NCBI RefSeq assembly: GCF_002896875.1
Contig: NZ_CP023278.1
Location: 4,410,501-4,474,500, forward strand
From: Nostoc sp. CENA543
Lineage (GTDB): Bacteria; Cyanobacteriota; Cyanobacteriia; Cyanobacteriales; Nostocaceae
Length of the DNA stretch: 64,000 bases
Direction: 5' to 3'
The translations under genes were made by a program, and so were the position numbers. Position 1 is the first letter of the stretch; every line of letters starts with the position of its first letter. The notes beneath the pieces are model-generated. The model saw only the letters and a list, made by a program, of their open reading frames with translations, ran no database searches and was not told the DNA's origin. Shown in pieces: positions 36,309-46,090 of the stretch.

Positions 36309-37904
36309 ATGACTTTACCTTTGATACTAGATATTACCATTGGATTAGTATTTATTTACTTAATCTTAAGTTTATTAGCATCAGAAATTCAAGAACTGAT
36401 TACTACTGTATTGCAATGGCGTGCAGTACATTTAAAAAAATCTATTGAAATTCTCATTGCTGGTAATGTCCATCAATCGGAAGAAGACAGCATCATTGAA
36501 CTAGTGAATGAGTTATATGATCATCCTTTAATTAAGAGTGTCAATCAAGAAGCTAAAGGCTTTCTCACTGTTTTACCTCGTAAGCTAATTTGGTTTATAT
36601 CCAATCTTCCAGTAAAATTATCGCTATCTGGAAAAAAGCGGACTAATAGCATTTTTGGATATACGAAAAATTCTCAGGGAAAACCCAAATTTGAAAAACG
36701 GAGTGCGCCTTCATACATTCCTGCTGATACTTTTGCTACCACTCTCATGGAAACTTTAGGTATTCCTCAACTGGTAGACAAGCTTACAGAATCAAGGTTA
36801 ATCAATTTTGCCCATCAACAATTTAATAGCCTACAAAATATTTTAATTAGTTTGCGAGAACAAACATATGATGCAGATGAACAAGTACAGAAATTTTTAG
36901 ATAATATTGACCAAGATTTTCGAGAACTAGAAAGAGAATTCAAAAATATTATTAGTGACTACCAAAAAAATAAAACTGATTTAACTACTAGCGTCAATCG
37001 GCTGGCTAAGAGTTTAGATAAATTCATTGGATTTTTTGAACTAGATATACCAGAACATCCATTAATTAATAAAACACTCCAGCGATTAAAGCTATTTAGG
37101 AAAGATATCTTTGATGATATTGAAGCAACTATTTGTTTACAAGGATTACGTCCTAACATCCATGAAGTAGTACAACTAATGAATGTAGGTAGTACCATCC
37201 ATCAAGAATTTATCAGTGAATTTCAAGATAAAGACAGTGAAGCCTATCAAACATTTCAATATCTTTGTCAAAAACTAGAAACATTCACTCAAAAGCTACC
37301 ACCATCAGTGATTGACAACATGGCTTCATTGGCGAAACGCGCTCAAATTCAGGCGAAATCTACAGAAGAAGGTATTAATATCCTCCGTCAAGAAATCGCC
37401 ACTACCTTCGATAATTCAATGGAAAGAGCATCTGGAGTTTATCGACGTAATGCTAAAGGTGTGGCACTGTTAATTGGGATTAGTATCGCTGTTATTGCCA
37501 ATGTCGATACATTTCACATTGTCAGCATTTTATCTCAAGATGCGGCTATTCGTACAGCGATCGTGAATAATGCTGGACAAGTAGTACAGTCTAATAGTGT
37601 GAATTCGCCAGCAGAAATCAAGAGTTTGCAAGCCCAAACTAATAATATTATAGAGGAAATTACCTTACCAATCGGCTGGAATCAGGTTAATTTAGAGCAG
37701 CAATTGGGGACTAAAAAATCTCAGAAAAATCCAGCCTTAATTAATAGTTATTTGACGATGGGTTTTGGCTGGTTAATTAGTGGAATTGCTATATCAATGG
37801 GTGCGCCTTTTTGGTTTGAGTTAATTGGTAGATTTATTAATGTCCGTAATTCTGGTAAACGTCCCTCCTCGGCAGCAAAATCTGAAGTTCAAGACAATGG
37901 TTGA
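36309..37904 (+). CDS. Large membrane protein with central helical domain
   Basis: A 531-residue protein (GGAGG upstream of the ATG). It has an N-terminal membrane segment (L-I-L-D-I-T-I-G-L-V-F-I-Y-L-I-L), a long central helical/coiled-coil region (about 30-380), and two more hydrophobic segments: about 388-408 (G-V-A-L-L-I-G-I-S-I-A-V-I-A) and 485-512. The layout suggests a long cytoplasmic helical domain between membrane anchors. I do not recognise a family. No partner gene is close by on the same strand. Confidence 0.65.
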   Translation: MTLPLILDITIGLVFIYLILSLLASEIQELITTVLQWRAVHLKKSIEILIAGNVHQSEEDSIIELVNELYDHPLIKSVNQEAKGFLTVLPRKLIWFISNLPVKLSLSGKKRTNSIFGYTKNSQGKPKFEKRSAPSYIPADTFATTLMETLGIPQLVDKLTESRLINFAHQQFNSLQNILISLREQTYDADEQVQKFLDNIDQDFRELEREFKNIISDYQKNKTDLTTSVNRLAKSLDKFIGFFELDIPEHPLINKTLQRLKLFRKDIFDDIEATICLQGLRPNIHEVVQLMNVGSTIHQEFISEFQDKDSEAYQTFQYLCQKLETFTQKLPPSVIDNMASLAKRAQIQAKSTEEGINILRQEIATTFDNSMERASGVYRRNAKGVALLIGISIAVIANVDTFHIVSILSQDAAIRTAIVNNAGQVVQSNSVNSPAEIKSLQAQTNNIIEEITLPIGWNQVNLEQQLGTKKSQKNPALINSYLTMGFGWLISGIAISMGAPFWFELIGRFINVRNSGKRPSSAAKSEVQDNG

Positions 37905-37946
37905 TTATATTAATTTTTGATTGGGAAATTTTTACTTCCCTACTAT

Positions 37947-37970
37947 AAACCCGGCTGTAAAACCGGGTTT
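37947..37970 (+). terminator. Hairpin terminator after the membrane-protein gene
   Basis: AAACCCGG and CCGGGTTT with an 8-base loop, about 40 bases after the stop codon of the membrane protein. Confidence 0.55.
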
Positions 37971-39313
37971 AAATCACTATGTTACTCATAAATTCAACAT
38001 GATGTTTATAAATTAAAGCAATGATTACCTTAATTTATATATTAATAATCCACTCAGTCGGTGTACTCATTTGAGTTTTGTGACAATGAAATCAATAGGT
38101 AAACGCTGGCTAGGTAAGCTACTGCCGAAATACAGACAGTCAAGATAAATTTAAAATCATTCATAGCATTCTGATGAGGTTGTGAGGGTGTGAGGAGTCA
38201 AACAATGGAAGCAGTGATGCGTGAGTCTAGGACATTTCTCTACAGAAATGCCGCAAGAACAAACCTTCATTCCTAGTTAGGGATGAAATTCAGAAAATGA
38301 GATCAATAAATTAAATTAGTTCCTCGCTTACGCCTCAAACTAGTGCAGTGATGCGCTAGCACAATGGGAAAGAAATAAGTCAAACTCTTTCTCATTAGCG
38401 TTTTTTGAGAGTTAATAGCAGTGAAATTAACTCCAGAGGATATTTCGGCTATGACGTTTTAAATTACACAACTACCCATGAAATTTGTTGACTATTAACC
38501 ATTAACATTCAACAGTCAACAGCTCATCATAAAAATAAAAGCTGTGTAAGTTAGATGCGTGACAGCTGATCATGAATTGATCTAACAAATAGATGTAGCT
38601 ATAGCATGGATTTCGGGAAATAATTCCCTCCTGCTAAATCATCAATCTCAAGATGCGCTAAGAACATATTCCTATGAATATTCGCCAGCCCCAGAAAATT
38701 CAAGAAAAATTCTGGTTTTGGTGATCAAAATCAGGAAGTAGTTCCTTATGACTTCTTTATTGATTAATATTCCTCAACTCTGTTGAGGAGAACGGCTAGC
38801 TATGAGATTTTTCACTAGTCTTATAGATGACTAGCTGTTAACCACAGCCAGAGTAACGCTACTAGCCTAAAATTGCCGTTTTGTCAGTAGTTGAACCAGA
38901 TTAAGCGTTGATCGCTCTGAGCTAAGATTGGCAGTGGACGAGCCACTTAAATATACGCTGACGTTTAATTTTGGTTTCTACTTCATGAGCAACCTTAACT
39001 TGGCAGTTAGCGTTCCTTAGCCTCTTGAATGAGTGCTATTGCTATGTTGTGAACTACCGTTTCTCTATATTAGACCAATCTAGGGAAACTTAACAAAAAA
39101 TATAATTCAAAATTTTATTTAGTAAATATACTCAAAAGGGATTGAGTGGAGGGAAAAAACTCATGACTAATGAGAGTAAATATTCTCAGAGAAATATTTC
39201 ACCTGCTAGAGAATAAAGGCAAGGCGGTATGGTAGTAATGATTTGCTATGACCGTACAAATACCAATTTTGTGTAACCCCAGGTTTTATGTACGATCGCT
39301 TGTTAAATGTTTG

Positions 39314-39319
39314 TATAAT
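39314..39319 (+). promoter_or_regulatory. Consensus -10 box TATAAT for the TerB-like gene
   Basis: A perfect TATAAT lies 24 bases before the ATG at 39343, giving a very short leader, and AAGGGAG forms the ribosome site. No clear -35 hexamer is seen at the correct spacing. Confidence 0.5.
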
Positions 39320-39342
39320 TCCGTGAGTGAAAGGGAGTAATT

Positions 39343-39861
39343 ATGAGCAATTATGATCAGATTTTTGAGGCGAAAAACGCCACAGCAGAACCATTGAATG
39401 CAGAGGAAGCTGTAGCGGCGATCGCGGTTGCAACTGCGATCGCTGATTCTACAATTGAAGAGGTAGATGCCGAAGATTTAGCCAGTATTCTTTGGGAGTT
39501 TGAGGTATTTGCAGAATATTCTGAAGATGAAATCATTGAAACTGTGGATGGACTCCTAGCAATTGCCACAGAACAAGGGGTTGGAACTTTGTTAAATACA
39601 GCCACTCAATCTTTACCTGAAGAAATGCTATGGGATGGTTTTGCAGCAGCTGTAGTTATACTCATAGACGAAGAGGAACTAGTAGTACCCACCACCAAAC
39701 AGCCTTACCTGAAAAAACTCCAGGAAGCGTTAAAACTGGAGGAAGAAGAAGCACAAGAAATTATTGAAGAAGTAATTGCAGCTTTCCAAGAACCAGATGA
39801 AGAAGAATATTTAGATGATGACGATGATGATGAAACAGTGCTGATGGGAGGATCAAATTAA
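39343..39861 (+). CDS. TerB-like acidic helical protein
   Basis: A 172-residue very acidic, Ala/Glu-rich, all-helical protein resembling TerB-type tellurite-resistance domains by pattern (A-V-A-A-I-A-V-A-T-A-I-A-D-S-T-I-E-E-V-D and later D-G-F-A-A-A-V-V-I-L-I-D). It ends in a poly-Asp tail (D-D-D-D-D-D-E-T-V-L). TerB domains are metal-binding helical scaffolds associated with stress systems. AAGGGAG precedes the ATG. A terminator follows and then two tiny genes. Confidence 0.65.
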   Translation: MSNYDQIFEAKNATAEPLNAEEAVAAIAVATAIADSTIEEVDAEDLASILWEFEVFAEYSEDEIIETVDGLLAIATEQGVGTLLNTATQSLPEEMLWDGFAAAVVILIDEEELVVPTTKQPYLKKLQEALKLEEEEAQEIIEEVIAAFQEPDEEEYLDDDDDDETVLMGGSN

Positions 39862-39925
39862 ATCAACTGGTGTTTTTGTGTAATTTGCTAGCTAATTAAG
39901 TCTCAACTCTTGAGAAAAACCGCAT

Positions 39926-39958
39926 CCTCAACTTGTTAAAAGAGTTGGGGTTTTGTTA
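39926..39958 (+). terminator. Rho-independent terminator after the TerB-like gene
   Basis: CCTCAACT and AGTTGGGG form an 8-bp stem (one G-U pair), followed by TTTTGTTATTTTTG. Confidence 0.75.
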
Positions 39959-40055
39959 TTTTTGTTGCTTAAACAGATGCCTACTTCATCTTTACCTTGA
40001 GTTAAGCAAAATTTCTGAACAATACAGGGATGAGTTAACAACTAAAGGCAAAAGT

Positions 40056-40202
40056 ATGGCAAAAATTATCATTAATGAATTTTACCGTAGTGGCACTCTC
40101 ACCACTGGGGATGAAGTTATTGAACTGTTGTTACTAGGAGACTTAACTGCTGCACAGCTTGAGTCTTTTTTTGTGGGTGATTCTACTGCTTTAGTCATGT
40201 AA
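40056..40202 (+). CDS. Small 48-residue protein, possibly an N-terminal fragment of a larger exported-protein family
   Basis: From ATG at 40056 (AAAGG just upstream) this encodes K-I-I-I-N-E-F-Y-R-S-G, G-D-E-V-I-E-L-L-L-L-G and D-L-T-A-A-Q-L-E-S-F-F-V-G-D-S-T before TAA. That order resembles the start of lamin-tail-like domains in secreted cyanobacterial proteins, so it may be a truncated remnant; this is a recollection and not an alignment. The frame is open for a further 41 codons upstream but that part begins in a terminator. Confidence 0.45.
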   Translation: MAKIIINEFYRSGTLTTGDEVIELLLLGDLTAAQLESFFVGDSTALVM

Positions 40203-40254
40203 GGGAACAGTACCCAACATTTCCCATTCCCCATTTCCTTGAATTCACCCAACA

Positions 40255-40389
40255 TTAAACTACAGACCGCTTGAGTGAACCATCTGCATAGAGTTCTAAA
40301 GGTACTAACTCCAACTTGCCGTTGACTTTCACTTGGGAATAAACTACCTTGAGTAGCGGAGCTTGATTTTGGTTATAACGTAAAGACAT
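40255..40389 (-). CDS. Small 44-residue protein
   Basis: On the minus strand ATG at 40389 opens a 44-codon frame (M-S-L-R-Y-N-Q-N-Q-A-P-L-L-K ... L-E-L-Y-A-D-G-S-L-K-R) ending in TAA. GAGGA lies about 9 bases upstream. Alternating hydrophobic and polar residues suggest a small beta-rich protein. It is convergent with the 40056 gene. I do not recognise it. Confidence 0.55.
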   Translation of the reverse strand: MSLRYNQNQAPLLKVVYSQVKVNGKLELVPLELYADGSLKRSVV

Positions 40390-40888
40390 AACTCATATCC
40401 TCATATTTAGATTAATTCATTGACACACATCTCACCCAATTCACAATTTCGTTGATCGACTTTGTGCTTGCGGATACTAGACAACATCTGTTGGTGTCTT
40501 ATATATAACTAAAGAAATGTAAAAATCTGGTATCAATGTTGATTGGTATTGGTAAAGATTTTACAAAGTTTTTAGATTTTAGTTATAATTACTTTACAAT
40601 TTTGCAACCAAATGCTCACTAACGCGAGATAATAGTAAATCCTCAACACCCTCAGCTGTAGCATCTACCATTGACCCTCCGAATTTTAGATTTTAAATTT
40701 TGGATTTTGGATTGAGGTTTTTGGGTTCATGCCCTGCCCCTTTTGGGCGGAATAAATCTAAAGTCGTCAATTTTCCATCTCCAAGCCCTGCACCCTTGTG
40801 GTCAGGATCAATCTAAAATCTAAAATCCAAATATTGATTGACTTCACGGCTACAGGGTGATATTCCGCAAGGTGCTATTAATAGAATT
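40390..40888. other. Upstream region of the GH15 gene with AATTTTAGATT repeats
   Basis: Inverted ATTTTAGATT / AATCTAAAAT units bracket a CATGCCCTGCCCC core between about 40681 and 40833. A TTGATTGGTATTGG direct repeat lies near 40535-40552. The region must hold two divergent promoters. Confidence 0.5.
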
Positions 40889-43800
40889 ATGACAACAGCC
40901 AACACATCACAAGCCCGTCTGGAGTATTACTACCAGCAAATCAAAAGCATCATTTTGATGCGTCAAAATCCTATTACCGGCTTGTTACCAGCCAGCACAG
41001 CCATAACAGCCCACGGTGATTATACAGATGCTTGGGTGAGAGATAATGTTTATAGTATCTTGGCGGTTTGGGGTTTAGCCCTGGCATATCGTAAGGTAGA
41101 TGAAGATAAAGGGCGCACCTATGAATTAGAACACAGTGTGATTAAATTGATGCGTGGATTATTGTTTGCAATGATGCGACAAGCCCACAAAGTCGAACAA
41201 TTTAAGCACACACAATCACTTCTAGATGGCTTACACGCCAAATACAATACAACAACCGGCGATATTGTCGTTGGTGATGATGAATGGGGACATCTGCAAT
41301 TAGATGCGACATCAATATTTTTATTGATGCTGGCACAAATGACGGCTTCTGGGTTGCAGATCGTTTATACAATTGACGAAGTTAACTTTGTCCAAAACCT
41401 GGTTTACTACATTGGACGCGCCTATCGCACCCCCGATTATGGTATTTGGGAACGGGGAAATAAAATCAATCATGGTAACGCAGAGTTAAACACCAGTTCT
41501 GTGGGGATGGCGAAAGCCGCGCTAGAAGCTATCAACGGACTAGATGTATTTGGAGTCAGGGGAAGTCAAGCTTCTGTTATTCACGTATTACCAGACGAAA
41601 TTGCTCGCGCTCGGATTACTTTAGAATCATTATTACCGAGAGAATCGGCATCAAAAGAAATTGATGCGGCTTTATTAAGTATTATTAGCTATCCGGCTTT
41701 TGCTGTCGAAGATGTGCAGTTAAGAGAACGCACACTCAACGATATTATTAATAAACTCCAAGGAAAATACGGTTGCAAACGCTTTTTGCGGGATGGACAT
41801 CAAACGGTTTTAGAAGATACTCAACGGCTGCATTATGAACCCTGGGAATTGAAACAATTTGAGCATATTGAATGTGAATGGCCGTTATTTTTCACTTATT
41901 TAGCCCTGGATGGGTTATTTCGTGGTGATAAAAAACAAGTTAAGTTTTACCAAGAAAGTCTAGCCAATTTATTAGTTGAACGAGATGGATTACAGCTATT
42001 ACCAGAATTATATTATGTGCCGACGGAAAACGTCGAAGCCGAAAAATTAGTCCCCCAAAGTCAACCACGTTTACCGAATGAAAATATCCCCTTGGTGTGG
42101 GCGCAAAGTTTATATTTTCTCGGTCAAATGTTGAGTGAAGGGTTATTAGCCATCGGTGATATTGACCCATTGGGGAGACATTTGTGTGTTGGGAAAAATC
42201 GGGAAGCTTTAGTGCAGATTGCTCTATTAGCCGAAGACGAAGATTTACAATTAGAGTTAGAAGTACATGGGATTGAAACCCAAACACCCAAACAAGTAGA
42301 ACCCATTCAAGTCAGAAAGGCAGGGGAACTTTCCCATATTTATACTCAAATTGGGCGCAATGATAAACTGGGGTTAACTGGACGACCAGTGAGAAGATTA
42401 CGCAGTTTAACTACATCTCGAATTTTTCGCATCCAAGGCGAAACAGTGGTATTTCTGCCATCATTTCTAGACTCACAGCAGTTTTATTTAACGCTGGATT
42501 ATCATTTTTTGGTAGATCAAATTAGAAGCGAATTGGCATATATTCAAAAATATTGGAGTGATTTAGGTCGTCCAACTTTAACTTTAATGTTGACACACAC
42601 CATTTTAGAAACTGGTTCTCAAGCTTTATTAGAACTGATGCAGGAGTTAAAAGAAGGTGTTTGTAATGGTGTAAAAGTTAAACTAGGAAAACTCAATCAA
42701 CTGATGCTAACGGCGGGAATTCAAAGGATAGACTTTCTCCCCGCAGGTGATTTTACGCAGTTAGCTATGCAAAATGCGGCACCACATTGCTATTATTTGG
42801 CGTATCATCCTGGTAAAAACTGGCGTTTAGGGCATACTCAAGAATTCCAGATGGAATGTGAAACTAACTTGAGTTTATTATTGTCATCTGTGCGTTCATC
42901 AGAAAACCTCTATGAGCAAATTGAATTATTGCAGACTTTGACCCGTTTGCAAGGATTAGAATTTGATACAGGCTTTGGGGGGAATGATCACCCTGTAACG
43001 GTGGCTTATTTACTCAATGAAGTCTACACCAAAGCTGGGGATTACGGCCATTGGGCGGTAGTTCGTCGGGCGGCGGGTTTATTGCAAATGGTGGATATTG
43101 GCTTATCGGATGCGGTGACAAGTATTTTGGTTAGGGGTAAACAAATTGCCGTGGGTAGGGCTTATAGTGAAGCCTCGCTAATTACAGTCCCCATGCCTCA
43201 TAATGAAATTTTCGATAAGATTAATAACTTCTGTCGTGAGGATATCCGCGATCGCGTCTTAACTCAAGAAATTTTAATTTACTTGGGTATCTTAATTAAA
43301 ACAGAGCCAGAATTATTTCAAGGATTACTCACCCTGAGAGTAGGTTATCTCATCTTATTAATTACCAGCGAACTAGCGCGAGAGTTGCGCGTCACTCAAG
43401 ATGAAGCCTATGAAAAGTTAATGGAACTTGCACCCTTTGAAGTGAAAAACCGTCTGCGTCAAGTATTGACTGCATACACAGGGATGAGTAGTTTGTTACG
43501 TCAGCAGGAATCACTCCACGTCAAGCAAAAAGAAAGTGACATTGATTGGGTAGTGTTACCCGTGATTACCGAAGAAACAGAAGCACAGGAAATTCCTGTG
43601 GGTGGTTGGCGACGCTTCCGTCAAGCTGAAGGCGCACTCAGCCGCGTCCCCAAAAACTTCTTTCAGCAAGTTTGGTTATTAATGCACCATTGTAAAGGTT
43701 TAGTAATTGGCGATAAATTAGAGCGTCGCAATCGTTTAGAAAGCGATGTCATGTTATCTGAGATGACAGCCGGGGAGAAGAATTTTGCTTTATTAGTGGA

Positions 43801-44116
43801 ACATCTATTAAATAAGATTGAAGCCCCAGAATATCGCCACGTTAACATTGAAGCACTCATGGAACTAGCCGCGATCGCCTCTAAAAACCCCAATCTGCAA
43901 ATTGAAGAATATATTGTATTGGATGTATTAATTGGTCACGCGGTGCGTTTAGCTTGGCTAGATGGACATCCCGAACGCGGCGATCGCTATGATGAAGATA
44001 AAGCCAGCGCATGGCGACATTTTTACAACACCTCCCCCAGAGATTGTACTACCTATATTCTCAAGGCCTTTAGATTCTTAACAGAGTTTGTCCAAGAATT
44101 TGAGCCTCAGAGTTAG
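40889..44116 (+). CDS. GH15-like protein of the phosphorylase-kinase alpha/beta family
   Basis: A 1075-residue protein from ATG at 40889. Its first 400 residues show the (alpha/alpha)6-barrel of glucoamylase-like GH15 proteins: L-E-Y-Y-Y-Q-Q-I, T-A-H-G-D-Y-T-D-A-W-V-R-D-N-V-Y, D-D-E-W-G-H-L-Q-L-D, G-N-A-E-L-N-T-S-S-V-G. The rest matches the layout of phosphorylase b kinase regulatory subunits, a family in which the barrel may bind or hydrolyse a glycan. Cyanobacterial members are annotated as GH15. Its substrate and partner are not known. It is convergent with a GMC oxidoreductase gene. Confidence 0.75.
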   Translation: MTTANTSQARLEYYYQQIKSIILMRQNPITGLLPASTAITAHGDYTDAWVRDNVYSILAVWGLALAYRKVDEDKGRTYELEHSVIKLMRGLLFAMMRQAHKVEQFKHTQSLLDGLHAKYNTTTGDIVVGDDEWGHLQLDATSIFLLMLAQMTASGLQIVYTIDEVNFVQNLVYYIGRAYRTPDYGIWERGNKINHGNAELNTSSVGMAKAALEAINGLDVFGVRGSQASVIHVLPDEIARARITLESLLPRESASKEIDAALLSIISYPAFAVEDVQLRERTLNDIINKLQGKYGCKRFLRDGHQTVLEDTQRLHYEPWELKQFEHIECEWPLFFTYLALDGLFRGDKKQVKFYQESLANLLVERDGLQLLPELYYVPTENVEAEKLVPQSQPRLPNENIPLVWAQSLYFLGQMLSEGLLAIGDIDPLGRHLCVGKNREALVQIALLAEDEDLQLELEVHGIETQTPKQVEPIQVRKAGELSHIYTQIGRNDKLGLTGRPVRRLRSLTTSRIFRIQGETVVFLPSFLDSQQFYLTLDYHFLVDQIRSELAYIQKYWSDLGRPTLTLMLTHTILETGSQALLELMQELKEGVCNGVKVKLGKLNQLMLTAGIQRIDFLPAGDFTQLAMQNAAPHCYYLAYHPGKNWRLGHTQEFQMECETNLSLLLSSVRSSENLYEQIELLQTLTRLQGLEFDTGFGGNDHPVTVAYLLNEVYTKAGDYGHWAVVRRAAGLLQMVDIGLSDAVTSILVRGKQIAVGRAYSEASLITVPMPHNEIFDKINNFCREDIRDRVLTQEILIYLGILIKTEPELFQGLLTLRVGYLILLITSELARELRVTQDEAYEKLMELAPFEVKNRLRQVLTAYTGMSSLLRQQESLHVKQKESDIDWVVLPVITEETEAQEIPVGGWRRFRQAEGALSRVPKNFFQQVWLLMHHCKGLVIGDKLERRNRLESDVMLSEMTAGEKNFALLVEHLLNKIEAPEYRHVNIEALMELAAIASKNPNLQIEEYIVLDVLIGHAVRLAWLDGHPERGDRYDEDKASAWRHFYNTSPRDCTTYILKAFRFLTEFVQEFEPQS

Positions 44117-44232
44117 GGGTTTAGGGGAGGCAGGGGTGCAGGGGTGCAGGGTGCAGGGGGAGAAAACTTCACTCATTACTCATTACTCATTACTCATTAC
44201 TCAGCACTCAGCACTCATCACTCATCACTCCC
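44117..44232. repeat. GGGGTGCA and ACTCATT tandem repeats
   Basis: GGGGTGCAGG units followed by TTACTCATTACTCATTACTC and CACTCAGCACTC units fill the gap between the GH15-like and GMC genes. Confidence 0.85.
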
Positions 44233-45798
44233 CTATAATCTAGCTAACAAATGGTCGCCTACCCGCAATGAATTAGCAATAATAGTCAGTGTGGGATTCA
44301 CAGCCGCACTAGAAGGAAAGAAACTGCTATCGACAACATAGAGATTATCAATGTCATGGGTACGGCAATTTAAATCCAGTACCGATGTTGCGGGATCTTC
44401 CCCAAAGCGACAAGTTCCGCATTGATGACCTACAGACTGGAGGGGCATGAGGTTGCGGGGGTATAAACTAAAGGGAACACAATGTTCTGCTCGATCAACT
44501 TGTTTGAGGACATTTACCCAGCGTTGAGTCAGGCGATCGCTTGCTTCGCGGTTGTTGATTTGATACTCTAAATAAACTTTATTCTCTTTGACTCGCACTC
44601 GATTTTGCGGGTGTGGTAAATCTTCTGTCTGCAACCACCAACCGACGGTATGATCAGCAATGGTTCTCAATTCTGCTTCTGGTCTGAGTCTTAATAGTGG
44701 GGCTAGTAGGCTAGGAACTTCAGCAGGGAGCATATCTGCTAGAACATTGCCCGTATTTTGTACTAAACCCATCGGGTAGGGAAAATCAGGTTCGCCCCAG
44801 TAAAAATCACTAATGGCGATGGTTTTTTGATATACCGAAAGGTTAAGTTTTGTATTGAGTTGCACCATTGCGGTGCAAATATGCTTCATCAAGTTACGCC
44901 CCACCTGATCAGAACTGTTGGCTAATCCTTGGGGATGTTGGTCATTAGCAGAATGCAGCAATAAGGCGGCGGAGTTAATTGCACCACAAGCCACTACCAC
45001 AATATCGCCTGTAAAAAATTGGGTTTCCCCATTAACTTCAGCTTCAACCTTGCTCACTTCTCGCCCAGAAGGGCTAGTATGTAAACGCGTGACTTTAGTG
45101 TCGGTGAGTAAAGTGATATTGGGCTGATAGCGGATATTTTGGATGCAATTAACTTCAGCATCAGCTTTACCTTGAGTTAAGCAGGGGAAACCATCGCAAG
45201 TATTACATCGAATACAGTTCCCCAAAGTTTTATCTACTTCGTTGAGTTTTAAGCCCAAGGGGAGATGAAAAGGACTTAATCCCGCCTCATGCTTGAGACT
45301 ATTGACTAATTCCTGCATTCGCGGTTCATGGTTTACTGGGGGATAGGGATAAGGTAAACTGCGGGGTGGCTCGGTAGGATCAAGACCATCTTGACCGTGA
45401 ACATCGTAAAGCTGCTCGGCTTGAGTGTAATAAGCTTCAAAATCTGGATATTTTAAAGGCCATGCGGGAGAAATACCATCTTTGTGTTTTACTTCCTCAA
45501 AATCGCGTTCCCGTAATCGCAGTAAAGCTGCACCATAAACTTTGGTGTTACCTCCCACCCAATAATTCATTCCTGGACGGAAAGGTTTATCGTTGACATC
45601 GTACCAATTTTCTTGAGTGTGATATCGCTCTAGTTGATAAACTTCTAAGGCACTCCAGTTTTCTTTTTCTCTGGGTAAAAATTTCCCTCGTTCTAAGATT
45701 AAAATCTTTTTGCCACTGGGGGCGAGGTGATAGGCTAACGTGCCGCCACCTGCACCAGTTCCGATGATAATTACGTCATAATGTGTGTTGGTTGTCAT
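44233..45798 (-). CDS. GMC-family FAD oxidoreductase
   Basis: A 521-residue flavoprotein with the FAD motif G-T-G-A-G-G (13-18), I-L-E-R-G-K at the end of strand two, the GMC block Y-W-V-G-G-N-T-K-V-Y-G (79-89), and a C-terminal P-L-Q-S-V-G-H-Q-C-G-T-C-R-F-G followed by V-N-P-T-L-T-I-I-A-N-S. An unusual cluster of four cysteines (195, 198, 201, 206 in C-I-R-C-N-T-C-D-G-F-P-C) could bind a metal or cluster. GMC enzymes oxidise alcohols, including sugars and cholines. It is the last gene of a same-strand block with aquaporin, glucosidase and dehydrogenase genes. Confidence 0.85.
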   Translation of the reverse strand: MTTNTHYDVIIIGTGAGGGTLAYHLAPSGKKILILERGKFLPREKENWSALEVYQLERYHTQENWYDVNDKPFRPGMNYWVGGNTKVYGAALLRLRERDFEEVKHKDGISPAWPLKYPDFEAYYTQAEQLYDVHGQDGLDPTEPPRSLPYPYPPVNHEPRMQELVNSLKHEAGLSPFHLPLGLKLNEVDKTLGNCIRCNTCDGFPCLTQGKADAEVNCIQNIRYQPNITLLTDTKVTRLHTSPSGREVSKVEAEVNGETQFFTGDIVVVACGAINSAALLLHSANDQHPQGLANSSDQVGRNLMKHICTAMVQLNTKLNLSVYQKTIAISDFYWGEPDFPYPMGLVQNTGNVLADMLPAEVPSLLAPLLRLRPEAELRTIADHTVGWWLQTEDLPHPQNRVRVKENKVYLEYQINNREASDRLTQRWVNVLKQVDRAEHCVPFSLYPRNLMPLQSVGHQCGTCRFGEDPATSVLDLNCRTHDIDNLYVVDSSFFPSSAAVNPTLTIIANSLRVGDHLLARL

Positions 45799-45839
45799 GG
45801 TTGTTTAGGCCTCTTGGATATTTTGGGGTTGCGGGAAGG

Positions 45840-46010
45840 AGAAAGCTCACGCATACCGCTAACGCGGAACCGCTTGCGGTAGGCGCATTCGGCGAAGCCG
45901 TTCCCGAAGGGTAGACGCAAAGAAAGGCGCAGAAGATTATTGGGATGGGTAGTGTTGTTTCTTGATTCTGGAATAAGCTATGAATTTGGGTTTTTAATCC
46001 AAAATTGGTA
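45840..46010. repeat. Palindromic repeat and dispersed element, copy 2
   Basis: A CGCTAACGCGGAACCGCTTG and TTCGGCGAAGCCG repeat module (45856-45915) adjoins a diverged copy (about 45935-46010) of the GGGATAGGTAGTATTG element also seen at 12852 and 54893. Confidence 0.6.
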
Positions 46011-46090
46011 AGGTTTAAGAAATAATTTTCTTGTTTTCCCCCTGCTCCCTGCCCCCCTGCCCACACAGTGATAGGATATTTCCTAGTCCC

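Larger units (their letters stand above)
37905..39342. other. 1.4-kb ORF-poor region with several short hairpins
   Basis: Holds the terminator at 37947-37970 and at least five further short hairpins: CATTTCT-CTAC-AGAAATG near 38231, a near-perfect 10-bp pair around 38265-38286, GGGAA-ATAA-TTCCC near 38616, CCTCAAC-TCT-GTTGAGG near 38774, and CTAGTC/GACTAG near 38815. Two tiny ATG frames (38086 and 38205; the second has GAGGAG upstream) are too short to call as genes. No named RNA family was recognised. Confidence 0.5.
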
